Assembly (NCBI GenBank): GCA_003402345.1
Contig: QFXH01000012.1
Coordinates: 1-64,000, forward strand
Reading direction: 5' to 3'
DNA from: Candidatus Nitrotoga sp. MKT
Lineage (GTDB): Bacteria; Pseudomonadota; Gammaproteobacteria; Burkholderiales; Gallionellaceae
DNA: 64,000 nucleotides
Below, piece after piece: positions 12,158 through 20,902 of this stretch (the first letter of the stretch is position 1; every line of letters starts with the position of its first letter). The notes beneath the pieces were generated by a model that was not told where the DNA came from, did not search any database, and worked only from the letters and a program-made list of their open reading frames with translations. Both the position numbers and the translations under genes were made by a program.

Positions 12158-12667
12158 ATGTCTGCTTTAGCCCCCGAAAAACCCAACGAGATTATCATCA
12201 CCCGTACCGTAAAAGCGCCCATCCAACGCGTCTGGCAAATGTTCACCCAGCCCGAGCACATCCAACATTGGTGGGGGCCAAACGGTTTTACCAATACGAT
12301 TTTTGAGATGGACGTGCGTGTGGGCGGACTGTGGCGCTACATCATGCACGCACCCGCCAACACAGACGGTAGCCCAGGCACAAATTACAACAACTGGATT
12401 CGCTACACCACCCTCACCGAGCCGACTTTCATGGCTTACGAACACGGCGGCGACGACCCTGACCATGCCGAGTTCAACGCCACCTTGACGCTGCAAGACT
12501 TGGGCGACCAGACGCAGGTCACACTACGAATAATCTTGGAGTCAGCAGCGCAACGCAAAGCTTTGGCTGAATTTGGCGCAATTGAGGGTGGCGAGCAAAC
12601 GCTGGCGCGGCTTGATGCCTATTTAACAGCCACTGGAAATCCGACGGAAAAATTACTTCATTTCTAA
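12158..12667 (+). CDS. SRPBCC/AHSA1 domain protein, second copy
   Basis: A 169-residue paralogue of the preceding protein, beginning two bases after its stop. ITRTVKAPIQRVWQMFTQPE and IQHWWGPNGFTN are the classic opening of this family, and VGGLWRYIMHAP matches the third strand. It ends with a helix (GGEQTLARLDAYLTAT) that closes the cavity. It differs enough from its neighbour to suggest an old duplication or a heterodimer partner. Function unknown. Confidence 0.85.
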   Translation: MSALAPEKPNEIIITRTVKAPIQRVWQMFTQPEHIQHWWGPNGFTNTIFEMDVRVGGLWRYIMHAPANTDGSPGTNYNNWIRYTTLTEPTFMAYEHGGDDPDHAEFNATLTLQDLGDQTQVTLRIILESAAQRKALAEFGAIEGGEQTLARLDAYLTATGNPTEKLLHF

Positions 12668-12811
12668 GAAAAAGTTAATCCGAAAAAACCAACCGGCGCT
12701 ATTGCAATACAATCAAACTCATTGTGCATCGATTGTGAAAATTCCGATCCGTTCCTAAATAACGTACACCGCATGCCGCTATTAGCACTGTAAATGATAA
12801 GGAGAATTTTT

Positions 12812-13012
12812 ATGGACGTGACAGGTATAGCAAATGTAGCAACAGCAATGTCGGAAACTAGCACCAACCAGGCAGTTAGCATCGCCGTACTTAAAAAAGC
12901 GATGGATCTGAGTGCGGCTGGCGCACTCGCTTTGATTGAAGCGATTCCAGATACTCAACCCATACAAAATTTGCCCCCGCATCTCGGGCAAAATATCAAT
13001 ACTATCGCTTAG
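12812..13012 (+). CDS. YjfB-like putative motility protein
   Basis: A 66-residue protein. The opening MDVTGIANVATAMSET, the central VSIAVLKKAMDLSAAGALALIEAIP and the C-terminal HLGQNINTIA agree with the small YjfB (putative motility protein) family, in which a conserved LKK-like helix precedes an LG..ID/NT tail. An AAGGAG at 12799-12804 with suitable spacing fixes this ATG. It stands alone, with no flagellar gene nearby, and ends at a strong terminator. The molecular role of this family is not known to me. Confidence 0.72.
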   Translation: MDVTGIANVATAMSETSTNQAVSIAVLKKAMDLSAAGALALIEAIPDTQPIQNLPPHLGQNINTIA

Positions 13013-13035
13013 TTTTTACATTTTCTCCGTTATGG

Positions 13036-13063
13036 CAGCGCTACTGGGTAGCGCTGTTTTTTT
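13036..13063 (+). terminator. Rho-independent terminator
   Basis: Stem CAGCGCTA / TAGCGCTG with a five-base loop, followed by seven T. It lies 23 bases after the stop of the YjfB-like gene. Confidence 0.9.
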
Positions 13064-13088
13064 ATGGGCCGAAATTTCTTCACTAATA

Positions 13089-13240
13089 GGGCGCCTCTAA
13101 AAATTCAAATTTCTAAATAAGATTATAAATAAGACAAGGCACGAATAAAAAATTTGAGCGCGGCACGTAATTGATATGTAAGCGATAATTTTTTCGGGTA
13201 ACACCGCATTATGACGAACATTGGATTTTTAAAGGTGTCC
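13089..13240. repeat. MITE-like element, copy A
   Basis: About 152 bases, bounded by imperfect terminal inverted repeats (GGGCGCCTCTAAAAATTC on the left; its near reverse complement ending AAAGGTGTCC on the right). The interior shares clear blocks with the element at 20709-20886 in reverse orientation: AAAAAATTTGAGC, TTGATATGTAAGCGATAATT and a TTATGACGA/TTGTGACGA block. It encodes no protein. Two related copies with inverted ends argue for a small non-autonomous transposon. Confidence 0.7.
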
Positions 13241-13287
13241 AACAGTGAAAAAATAATGTTGCGCTTGGGTACGGAGAAACATAAAAC

Positions 13288-14220
13288 TCATTCCCCACGG
13301 ATTGGCAATGGAATCAGCCCCGGCAAACGGTTGAAGCTGACCGTCCGCACGGTTTCCAGAAAATCCTGCATGTAGGCAGCTTGTGCAGCCTCCACATGTG
13401 TAACGGCATACAGCTCGCCGAACAATCCATCCTTGCCTAGACGCATGCTATGTACGTAGCCGGTTTTTAAATAGCTTTGCACCGCCCAGTTCGGCATGGC
13501 AGAGATACCCCGGCGGCTGGCAACCAATTGTAAAATCGCAACGGTCAGTTCGGCGGTGCGCCGTTTCGGCTCAACGCCGTGGGGCTTTAAAAAATTGCGG
13601 ATAACGTCCAGCATCTCTTCAGGTACCGGGTAGGTCACCAACGTTTCGTCGGCAAAGTCATGTGCAGTGAGGTATTCCTTTTGCGCCAATTTGTGCAAAC
13701 AAGAAACAATGCCGACGATCTCGAAACCGAACAAAGGGTGATAAGTCATTCCGTTCTTGCGGTACTCAGAGACCACGGCAAGGTCGGCGCGGTCTTCGCG
13801 CAGCAGCGCCAGCGGGTCAACATGAAAACCGGATACCAAATCCAACTCAACCTCTGGCCAATGTTCACGGAAAACATCCATCGCGGGCATTAGCCACTCG
13901 AAGCAAGTATGGCACTCCACCGCTATACGTAAACGTCCGGCCTGTCCTTCTACGATGCGCGCAATATCGCGTTCGGCTTCTGCCACCTGCGCCAGCACCG
14001 CTCCAGCCAAAACCTGCAGTCGCTGTCCGGCAGTCGTCAGCCGCAATGGCTGGGTCTTGCGCTCAAACAACGGAACGCCGTAATGATCTTCCATCTGTTT
14101 GACTTGATGTGAAATCGCAGACTGTGTCAGGTGTAAGCGTTGCGCGGCACGCGACAGATTGCCGCTCCCAACTAAGGCTTCCAGCATCCGTAAATGGCGC
14201 AATTCCAAAATGGACAGCAT
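13288..14220 (-). CDS. metR: LysR-family regulator, MetR type
   Basis: A 310-residue LysR-type activator. The start at 14220 gives MLSILELRHLRMLEAL, then the helix-turn-helix GNLSRAAQRLHLTQSAISHQVKQME and the dimerisation helix. The rest is the periplasmic-binding-like effector domain (VECHTCFEWLMPAMDVFREHWP), with the HTCF segment seen in MetR. MetR senses homocysteine and activates metE, which lies divergently 93 bases away. This context strengthens the name. A longer in-frame reading would run back over metE and is unlikely. Confidence 0.88.
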   Translation of the reverse strand: MLSILELRHLRMLEALVGSGNLSRAAQRLHLTQSAISHQVKQMEDHYGVPLFERKTQPLRLTTAGQRLQVLAGAVLAQVAEAERDIARIVEGQAGRLRIAVECHTCFEWLMPAMDVFREHWPEVELDLVSGFHVDPLALLREDRADLAVVSEYRKNGMTYHPLFGFEIVGIVSCLHKLAQKEYLTAHDFADETLVTYPVPEEMLDVIRNFLKPHGVEPKRRTAELTVAILQLVASRRGISAMPNWAVQSYLKTGYVHSMRLGKDGLFGELYAVTHVEAAQAAYMQDFLETVRTVSFNRLPGLIPLPIRGE

Positions 14221-14222
14221 TA

Positions 14223-14235
14223 TTAAATAATTTAA
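14223..14235. promoter_or_regulatory. Palindrome in the metR-metE intergenic region
   Basis: TTAAAT-A-ATTTAA is a perfect palindrome directly before metR. LysR proteins often bind such sites, but I did not find the E. coli MetR consensus (TGAA-N5-TTCA), so its role is uncertain. Confidence 0.3.
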
Positions 14236-14313
14236 TGATAAATACGAAAATAATGATTTTGCATAATAATGTGAATTTGCCGAAGATGCCATCCTTTCAA
14301 ACGAAGGATCATC

Positions 14314-16581
14314 ATGACAATTACACACAATCTTGGCTTTCCACGCATCGGCGCGCAACGCGAACTCAAAAAGGCTCTGGAATCGTATTGGAATGACCAA
14401 TTGGACGAAGCATCCCTGCTCGCCATCGGCAAAGAGTTACGGGCACGGCACTGGGCGGTGCAACGCGATGCGGGCATTGTTCTGATTCCGGTAGGGGATT
14501 TCGCATGGTACGACCAAATGTTGAATATGACCGTCCTCTTGGGTGCCGTGCCCGAACGATTCGGTTTTAAAGGGCCATCAACACTTGAGCAGTATTTCCA
14601 GGTTGCGCGCGGCAACACACAACAGCCTGCCATGGAAATGACCAAATGGTTCGACACCAACTATCACTATCTTGTCCCGGAATTCCTGAATTCCACCGAG
14701 TTCAAACTGAATAGCACATGGCTATTCGATGAAGTAGCTGAAGCGCAGGCACTGGGGATCAACGCCAAGCCGGTATTAATTAGCCCGCTCACCTACCTGT
14801 ATCTTGGTAAGGAAAAACATGCCGATCTGAATCGCCTGAATTTATTGCCAAAGCTGATTCCGGTGTACAAGCAAATTCTGGCGCACCTGAAAGCGCAAGG
14901 CGTGGAATGGGTGCAGATTGACGAACCTGTGCTGGCACTCGATTTGTCGCAGGAATGGGTGGCCGCACTCGCTCACACCTATGCCAGCCTGGCGCAGGAC
15001 GCCCCCAAAATTCTGCTCGCCACCTATTTCGATAGCGTAGAAGACCATGCCGAAGCGCTTAAATCCTTGCCGGTTGCAGGCCTGCACGTCGACTTGGTGC
15101 GCGCTCCGCAGCAAGCTGAAATCTTTATCCGTGATTTCCCGGCGGATAAAATTCTTTCTGCAGGTATCGTAGATGGACGTAATATCTGGCTCAACAACTT
15201 GCCTGCTTCGTTGTCTATCCTCGATGAGTTGCGCACAACACTGGGGGATCGACTATGGGTTGCACCCAGCTGTTCCCTGTTGCATGTGCCGGTGGATTTA
15301 GCACAAGAAACCGGACTGGATAAAACCATCAAAAGCTGGATGGCATTCGCCACACAAAAGCTCGGGGAGGTTGTCACCTTGGCGCACGGTGTATCGCACG
15401 GTAAGGAAGTCATCGCTCCTCAATTGGCCAAAACTAATGCTGCATTGGAAAGCCGGGTGTATTCGCCGCTGCGACATGACCGTGAAGTGCGTCAACGTAT
15501 TGAAGCCTTAAAACCTGCCGATGAAAAACGCGCTACGCCGTTTGCCCAGCGCATCGCTGCACAGCAAGCGCAATTCAAGCTGCCTGCTTTCCCGACCACC
15601 ACCATCGGCTCTTTCCCCCAAACCGCAGCCATCCGCAGTGCCCGCGCGAACTACAAGCAAGGCAAACTCAGTGCGGAGCAATATCGCACGGCAATGCAGG
15701 CAGAAATCCACCACGTAGTGGCCAAGCAGGAAGAACTGGGGCTGGACGTGCTGGTGCATGGTGAAGCCGAGCGCAACGACATGGTGGAATACTTCGGCGA
15801 ACAACTAAAAGGCTTTGCATTTACGCAATACGGCTGGGTTCAAAGCTACGGCTCGCGCTGCGTAAAACCCCCCATAATCTACGGTGACATTTCACGCCCG
15901 CACCCAATGACCGTCGAATGGAGTTGCTACGCGCAAAGCCTGACCGACAAACCGATGAAAGGAATGCTCACCGGACCCATCACCATTCTGCAATGGTCAT
16001 TCGTACGTAATGATATTCCTCGCGCTGCCACTGCCCTGCAAATCGCGCTGGCGATTCGCGCCGAAGTACAGGATTTAGAGCGGGCCGGCATCAGCATCAT
16101 TCAAATTGACGAAGCCGCCTTACGCGAAGGCTTGCCGATCAAACGGCAAGACTGGGCGCATTACCTCGACTGGGCGGTGCGCGCTTTCCGCATCAGTACC
16201 AGCGGCGTACGGGACACCACGCAAATTCACACGCACATGTGCTATTCAGAATTCAACGACATTTTGCCCGCCATCGCCGCGATGGATGCTGATGTGATTA
16301 CGATAGAAACATCGCGCTCGGATATGGAACTGCTGGAAGCCTTCCATGCCTTCCATTATCCGAACGATATAGGCCCCGGCGTGTACGACATCCATTCACC
16401 CCGTGTACCGAGTCAGGAAGAAATGCAGCGTCTCATGAATAAAGCATGTGCTGTTATTCCGCGCGAGCGTTTGTGGGTTAACCCGGACTGCGGATTGAAA
16501 ACGCGCGGATGGCCGGAAGTGGAAGCGGCCCTACGTAACATGGTTGCCGTAGCGCACGCACTGCGCAACATAGCAGCCTGA
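14314..16581 (+). CDS. metE: Cobalamin-independent methionine synthase
   Basis: The 755-residue enzyme transfers the methyl group of 5-methyltetrahydropteroyltri-glutamate to homocysteine, forming methionine. The N-terminal MetE domain begins [19 protein letters not shown], and the C-terminal catalytic barrel begins near 430 ([19 protein letters not shown]). The zinc ligands His641 and Cys643 (HTHMCYSEF) and Cys726 (NPDCGLKTR) fall at the E. coli positions. GAAGGA lies upstream of the ATG. The stop overlaps folB (TGATG). Expression is probably driven by the divergent MetR. Confidence 0.97.
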   Translation: MTITHNLGFPRIGAQRELKKALESYWNDQLDEASLLAIGKELRARHWAVQRDAGIVLIPVGDFAWYDQMLNMTVLLGAVPERFGFKGPSTLEQYFQVARGNTQQPAMEMTKWFDTNYHYLVPEFLNSTEFKLNSTWLFDEVAEAQALGINAKPVLISPLTYLYLGKEKHADLNRLNLLPKLIPVYKQILAHLKAQGVEWVQIDEPVLALDLSQEWVAALAHTYASLAQDAPKILLATYFDSVEDHAEALKSLPVAGLHVDLVRAPQQAEIFIRDFPADKILSAGIVDGRNIWLNNLPASLSILDELRTTLGDRLWVAPSCSLLHVPVDLAQETGLDKTIKSWMAFATQKLGEVVTLAHGVSHGKEVIAPQLAKTNAALESRVYSPLRHDREVRQRIEALKPADEKRATPFAQRIAAQQAQFKLPAFPTTTIGSFPQTAAIRSARANYKQGKLSAEQYRTAMQAEIHHVVAKQEELGLDVLVHGEAERNDMVEYFGEQLKGFAFTQYGWVQSYGSRCVKPPIIYGDISRPHPMTVEWSCYAQSLTDKPMKGMLTGPITILQWSFVRNDIPRAATALQIALAIRAEVQDLERAGISIIQIDEAALREGLPIKRQDWAHYLDWAVRAFRISTSGVRDTTQIHTHMCYSEFNDILPAIAAMDADVITIETSRSDMELLEAFHAFHYPNDIGPGVYDIHSPRVPSQEEMQRLMNKACAVIPRERLWVNPDCGLKTRGWPEVEAALRNMVAVAHALRNIAA

Positions 16582-16922
16582 TGGCGCACACGCTCGCACA
16601 TGACGGAATTACGTTGTATACCATCATCGGCGTATACGAATGGGAACGGACAGCCTCACGTCCGCTCGTTTTCGATTTACGACTAGAAAGTGCACACCCG
16701 CTTGGCTTGACACGTGCGCACATCGAACGACAGCTTGCCGGGTGGCTTGCACCCTGTCGCTATCGATTGCTGGAAGCTTTGGCAGAACACGTCGCCCAGC
16801 GCATGTTAATGGAATGGCATTGCAGCCGGGTCGTAATCGGCATCGAAAAACCTGGTGCATTAGGCGATCTGGCGCGCGTCGGTATACGCATTATGCGGGA
16901 CGCGGAAAAGCGAGCTGCATAA
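16581..16922 (+). CDS. folB: Dihydroneopterin aldolase (FolB-like)
   Basis: A 113-residue protein of the dihydroneopterin aldolase family. It has the YTIIGVYEWER opening near 13-23, corresponding to the catalytic-glutamate region, the dimer-forming strands, and the C-terminal IEKPGALG motif with the catalytic lysine. The enzyme makes 6-hydroxymethyl-dihydropterin for folate. Its ATG shares a base with the metE stop, giving translational coupling of a folate gene to a folate-dependent methionine synthase. Sequence identity to the family looks modest, so it may be a second, specialised FolB. Confidence 0.75.
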   Translation: MAHTLAHDGITLYTIIGVYEWERTASRPLVFDLRLESAHPLGLTRAHIERQLAGWLAPCRYRLLEALAEHVAQRMLMEWHCSRVVIGIEKPGALGDLARVGIRIMRDAEKRAA

Positions 16923-17370
16923 TGCATATGAGCAATTCATCCTGCAACGCCAACGGATTGGCTACCAGATCAAACAGCGTGGGGTGATCCCGCAGCGTGC
17001 CGTGAAGAATTCCTGCTCCATAGGATGCCCCCCCCGAGACGCAGGCTTTTTAATTAACCTATTTACAATCTATGTACCGTCTACTGCTGATATAAATGGA
17101 AAATACTGACTACCGATAATCAATATTATCGGTAGTCAGTATTTTCGGCCCAAGCAGTCGCTCCTGGGAGGTCATTTTCCATCGGCTGCGAGCGTCTACT
17201 TCTTGGATATCTATGTCAGTCATCTTGTGCACAAGCACCCTAATACTGGATCAAGCAAAGAGTCCAGCTAATTTCTTAAATCTGTTAGGATTCGGCGCTA
17301 AGCAGCGCATAGACAAAGATGTATAACTAAACCCACAACTAATCGAAATGTTATAGCTAAAGAGGAAAAA
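16923..17370. other. 448-base leader of the reverse transcriptase gene; candidate non-coding RNA region
   Basis: No ORF here looks real. It contains a C8 run near 17028-17035, a long perfect hairpin (17099-17146), a CTTGTGCACAAG palindrome (17224-17235), and a short GCGCT/AGCGC hairpin near 17295-17308. A good ribosome site (AGAGG, 17361-17365) precedes the RT start. Several defence RT systems carry a structured RNA next to the RT gene, and this is where one would sit. Confidence 0.35.
17099..17146. repeat. 22-bp perfect inverted repeat (hairpin)
   Basis: Both arms are 22 bases and match without error, from GAAAATACTGACTACC inward, with a four-base loop (CAAT, 17121-17124). No T-tract of terminator type follows beyond the stem's own four T. 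It lies 225 bases before the RT start codon. Confidence 0.85.
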
Positions 17371-19014
17371 ATGCCCGAAGTTACACTTGATCATTTCCTG
17401 CGAGCAGCTGCCGACATCAGCGCACATGGTGACAACGACACACTTCCGTTTGATATTGATACACAGTTTGTTTCGCAAAAACAGGTTGAGCTTGCACGGG
17501 TGGCGTTTGCTTTTTTCGAGCAGTTGCAAAGTGATAGTGAACAAAATAGCACACGAAAAGTATCCGAACTCAGTATTTTCAGCGAACGACTTCTTGCACC
17601 AACTGGGCCGACAGGCTTTCGCGTTGTAACTAAGATTCACCCTTTCTGGAACATCTACTTCAATGGCCTCGGCATAGCTATTGCTGAAGCATTAGAAAAT
17701 ACTCGTGACGCTCGGGTTCATTCATACCGCTTCCTGCGCAACGGCGGTAACGAGCTATTCGATAGAGCATCCTCGTGGAAAGCGTTCCGTGAAATAACTG
17801 TTGCCGATGCCAAGACATCAGGTGATGAAACGATCATTGTTCAAACCGACATTTCAAGTTTCTACGAACACATTTCACATCACCATATTGAAAACTTCAT
17901 AGACGACCTGTTTCCCGATAACGGGCGTATTGGTAATCAGGTGAATACTCTCCTTAGTAAGTTCTCATCTGGCAGGTCATTTGGCCTCCCTGTCGGGGGA
18001 CAGTGCTCCAGAATTCTTGCTGAGCTTTTCCTCAATTTAGTTGACCATCGAATGACAGAGGCCAGAATTCGATGGCATAGGTATGTCGATGACTATGTTT
18101 TGGTCGCAAGCTCTCATGCTGATGCCTACAAGGCACTTGCCTTTCTTTCGCACACGCTTGCCGATTACGGACTTACACTGAATAAGACAAAGACGGTAAT
18201 GCTTACTGCTAAACATTACTCGGACTATGTGGCGGCCCAACTTGGCAGCAATGATGACGAGGCTGGAAAGCTTAGAGAGATTGATCTGCGCTTTGATCCT
18301 TACTCAGATACGTCAGTCGAAGATTATGAGTCACTGAAGCAAACCGTCGAGAGCCTTCAAGTCCATAGACTTTTAAATCGTGAGCTGGAAAAAGCACTTC
18401 CAGATACCTTCTTGGTAACGCAGATAGGTCGAACTCTAAAGCTACAGGAGCCTAATGTAGCCATTCAACTGGCGTCCACTCTCCTCAGCCAAGGCAATCT
18501 TCACGCGTTCCGCGCATCTTGGTCGACCATCATGCGAGGCATTGCAAATCTTCGCGCTTCTGAAAAGTACAGCAGCATCTTTGCCGATCTCGATCAACTT
18601 TTAGATCGTATCCCAGAGCATTCGGCACACCTACTACAGGCGGAAGCTGGTCTTCTCCATTATCTCCGTACCCTGAGGTTCGCACGAACAATTCAAAGAT
18701 CAACCTTCGTTCAGAATATTTACAATACTACTCGCTCCGATACCGTCAGGAGGTCTTGCATTGATTGTTGGCGGCAGTGGAAAGACAGAGGAGCTTTTAC
18801 ATTCCTTCGAAATCAATGGAACACCCTTAGTTTTGAGTGCCAGCGCATTGTGTGGCTTTCGGCATCGGCTTTTGGTGATCAAGGTGAAGGGTTCAAAAGA
18901 CAGATTAAACTAAGCCTAGGTCAATCATGGAAACTCGGGATTGAACGCCAAGGCGTCACTAGTTATGCTTCGATTTATCAGGAGTGGTGCGATGACGCGC
19001 AATCCTGCGAATGA
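17371..19014 (+). CDS. Reverse transcriptase, probable defence-associated (UG/Abi-like)
   Basis: A 547-residue protein with an RT core at about 80-290: the motif A block VQTDISSFYEHI (Asp160), the motif B block GLPVGGQCSRILAE (205-218) and the motif C block RYVDDYVL (YVDD 238-241). The remaining 250 residues are helical and carry no intron-maturase X, HNH or retron VTG signature. That argues against group II introns and retrons and points to the unknown-group or Abi-type RTs, several of which give phage defence. AGAGG lies just upstream of the ATG. The next gene starts inside its last 23 bases, so RT and nuclease-like protein are probably made together. Confidence 0.85.
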   Translation: MPEVTLDHFLRAAADISAHGDNDTLPFDIDTQFVSQKQVELARVAFAFFEQLQSDSEQNSTRKVSELSIFSERLLAPTGPTGFRVVTKIHPFWNIYFNGLGIAIAEALENTRDARVHSYRFLRNGGNELFDRASSWKAFREITVADAKTSGDETIIVQTDISSFYEHISHHHIENFIDDLFPDNGRIGNQVNTLLSKFSSGRSFGLPVGGQCSRILAELFLNLVDHRMTEARIRWHRYVDDYVLVASSHADAYKALAFLSHTLADYGLTLNKTKTVMLTAKHYSDYVAAQLGSNDDEAGKLREIDLRFDPYSDTSVEDYESLKQTVESLQVHRLLNRELEKALPDTFLVTQIGRTLKLQEPNVAIQLASTLLSQGNLHAFRASWSTIMRGIANLRASEKYSSIFADLDQLLDRIPEHSAHLLQAEAGLLHYLRTLRFARTIQRSTFVQNIYNTTRSDTVRRSCIDCWRQWKDRGAFTFLRNQWNTLSFECQRIVWLSASAFGDQGEGFKRQIKLSLGQSWKLGIERQGVTSYASIYQEWCDDAQSCE

Positions 19015-19726
19015 CCCAAGAACAGTCGCCCGCAACATCCCCGGCGCTTTTGACTCTTTATTTCCTCAGTTAACTCCCAGTATCGTCGCACATTTCAACC
19101 GAACAGCACAGCTATCACTGTGCGCACCTATTCCTATCGAGATGGTGCAGGAGAGTAAGCTTAATAAAGCCATGCTTTTTGAACTCGGCTTCACTGTTGG
19201 TGAAAAGCTGCTCGCGGGAAATAGCATTGACTGGGATGATTGCTTGCGGATTGCTATCGCTCGGCAGAAACGTTATTTCGACGCGCAAGTACCGAGCGAG
19301 CTTACCAAGCTTGACAAACAGGTTGCCGAAATGACCGGCAGAAACATCACAACAATGATTAAGGAGTTGGCCGCAGAACGTAACCATCCAATTAGGGCAA
19401 CTCCTGCCGTACCAGGTTTTCAGTGGATTTCGTCAGGGCATGGTGATTTTGAAATCGGCCCAACTCTTATAGAAGTAAAGTGTAGTAGTGGTAATTTTTC
19501 AGCTCCAGACTATCGGCAGATAGTTATGTATTGGCTGCTTAGCTTTGCTGCATCAGTAGAAGACAATCGCGCAGAATGGTCTGAAGGAATTTTGTTAAAT
19601 CCACGTTCAGCAAAGTATGTGGCGTTTGAACTTGACGACTTTTTACGTGTAATAAGTGGTGGGCGTACAAAAGTTGAAATTCTTCAGCTTTTCTCCTCAA
19701 TGGTTGGAACCTGCGATGTGAGATAA
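18992..19726 (+). CDS. PD-(D/E)XK nuclease-like protein partnered with the reverse transcriptase
   Basis: A 244-residue protein. The catalytic signature is visible: GHGDFEIGPTLIEVKCSS gives Asp152, Glu161 and Lys163. YRQIVMYW follows, with a QxxxY motif at 176-180 as in RecB and Cas4 nucleases. The N-terminal 100 residues are helical (FELGFTVGEKLLAG). I do not recognise a named family. The start at 18992 has GGAG seven bases upstream and overlaps the RT gene by 23 bases. Intact catalytic residues suggest an active DNase, perhaps an effector or a processor of RT product. Confidence 0.75.
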   Translation: MTRNPANDPRTVARNIPGAFDSLFPQLTPSIVAHFNRTAQLSLCAPIPIEMVQESKLNKAMLFELGFTVGEKLLAGNSIDWDDCLRIAIARQKRYFDAQVPSELTKLDKQVAEMTGRNITTMIKELAAERNHPIRATPAVPGFQWISSGHGDFEIGPTLIEVKCSSGNFSAPDYRQIVMYWLLSFAASVEDNRAEWSEGILLNPRSAKYVAFELDDFLRVISGGRTKVEILQLFSSMVGTCDVR

Positions 19727-19852
19727 ATTAATAAGTCAGGCTCAATTAATAAAGCCCCAAACACATGGACTGTCTGAAGAAGTCAAAAACAAAACCACCA
19801 ATTGAGTCTATCCCCATTGATTTTTCCAAAATCATTTGAATAAAATCGCTGG

Positions 19853-19872
19853 ATTCCCGCCTGCGCGGGAAT
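19853..19872. repeat. dRS3-like 20-bp repeat (ATTCCC-N8-GGGAAT)
   Basis: ATTCCC, GCCTGCGC, GGGAAT matches the Neisseria dRS3 pattern exactly, with the common flanks TGG and GACGAAG. Single copy in this window. It lies between the nuclease-like gene and the YebC-family gene. Confidence 0.75.
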
Positions 19873-19978
19873 GACGAAGTCATGCAATATCGGCCATTCT
19901 GGGTTGAACCACCATGCCACTTGAGGCAAGATGCGACCTCGACGATTGTTGTATCAACCATCACAAAAGAGAACAGAC

Positions 19979-20683
19979 ATGGGCGCACAGTGGAAAGCAA
20001 GACACAAAGAAGTCGCAGCGAATGCAAGGGGTAAGATTTTCGGCAAGCTGGCCAAAGAAATCATGGTGGCCGCAAAGGGCGGTGCTGACATTGGCTCAAA
20101 CTCACGTTTGCGTCTGGTGGTTGAGCAAGCCAAAAAAGCCTCTATGCCGAAAGACACCTTGGATCGTGCCATCAAAAAAGGCGCAGGTTTGTTGGATGGT
20201 CCGCTTCACATGGAGCATCTGGTGTACGAAGGTTTTGCGCCGCACCGTGTACCCGTCATCGTTGAATGTTTGTCCGATAATATCAACCGCACTAAAGCCA
20301 GTATGAATGTGTTGTTCCGCAAAGGACAGTTGGGCGCGCCCGGCTCTGTATCATGGGACTTCAACCATGTCGGCATGATCGAAGCGACACCGAATACAAA
20401 AGATGTAGATGCCGAAGTCGCCGCAATCGAAGCGGGCGCACAAGACTTTGAGCCTGCGGATGAAGGTGCGACTCTGTTCATCACCGAGTTCACCGATCTG
20501 GATGCTGTGTGCAAAGCGTTACCCGCGCAAGGCTTCACTGTCACCTCTGCAATGGTTGGCTACCGCCCAAAAAATCCCGTCACCCTCAGCAACGATGCCG
20601 AACGTGAAGAAGTCGAAGCCTTCCTCGAAGCCATCGATGCGGATGATGATGTGCAGAATGTTTATGTGGGGTTGGCTGGGTAA
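19979..20683 (+). CDS. YebC/PmpR-family protein (YeeN-like paralogue)
   Basis: A 234-residue YebC-family protein. [23 protein letters not shown] replaces the usual [14 protein letters not shown], as in the YeeN branch. The core [19 protein letters not shown] and [15 protein letters not shown] is well conserved, and the acidic C-terminus ([19 protein letters not shown]) is typical. Family members bind DNA as regulators, and recent work links YebC proteins to ribosomes at stalling motifs. The standard yebC is at 31183-31908, so this is a second copy. The start is the ATG at 19979. Confidence 0.88.
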   Translation: MGAQWKARHKEVAANARGKIFGKLAKEIMVAAKGGADIGSNSRLRLVVEQAKKASMPKDTLDRAIKKGAGLLDGPLHMEHLVYEGFAPHRVPVIVECLSDNINRTKASMNVLFRKGQLGAPGSVSWDFNHVGMIEATPNTKDVDAEVAAIEAGAQDFEPADEGATLFITEFTDLDAVCKALPAQGFTVTSAMVGYRPKNPVTLSNDAEREEVEAFLEAIDADDDVQNVYVGLAG

Positions 20684-20708
20684 CACTGAAGAACGGCCTG
20701 CGCTTATA

Positions 20709-20886
20709 GGTCACCTCTAAAAATTCAGATTTGCGGGCATCCCCTTCGGGGATTGCCTGCTTAGCCCATCTCGTCACAATACGGCGTACTCGAAAAAAAT
20801 TATCGCTTACATATCAAATATATGTCGTGCTCAAATTTTTTACTCATACCCTCTCTTGCTTAAAAACTTGAATTTTTAGAGGTGCC
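20709..20886. repeat. MITE-like element, copy B
   Basis: About 178 bases with inverted ends (GGTCACCTCTAAAAATTC on the left and its near reverse complement ending GAGGTGCC on the right), flanked by TATA on the left and TATAG on the right, a possible target duplication. The interior aligns in reverse to copy A at 13089-13240. Copy B has an additional GC-rich hairpin (GCATCCCC TTC GGGGATTGC, about 20737-20755) that copy A lacks. Confidence 0.75.
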
Positions 20887-20902
20887 TATAGCCCCTAAAT
20901 TG

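Noticed and set aside
12167-12496. Minus-strand ORF across the second AHSA1 gene
   Set aside because: Antisense shadow; valine/glycine-rich translation with no domain.
14221-14313. SAM riboswitch or classic MetR box before metE
   Set aside because: Too short for a riboswitch, no SAM-I or SAM-II blocks, and no TGAA-N5-TTCA site.
17099-17146. Long hairpin as the terminator of metE-folB
   Set aside because: The stem is AT-rich, only four T follow and they belong to the stem, and it is 177 bases past folB; RNA or operator roles are as likely.
17371-19014. RT as a retron or group II intron protein
   Set aside because: No maturase or HNH domain, no retron VTG motif, and no intron-type RNA domains around it; the partner gene overlaps instead.
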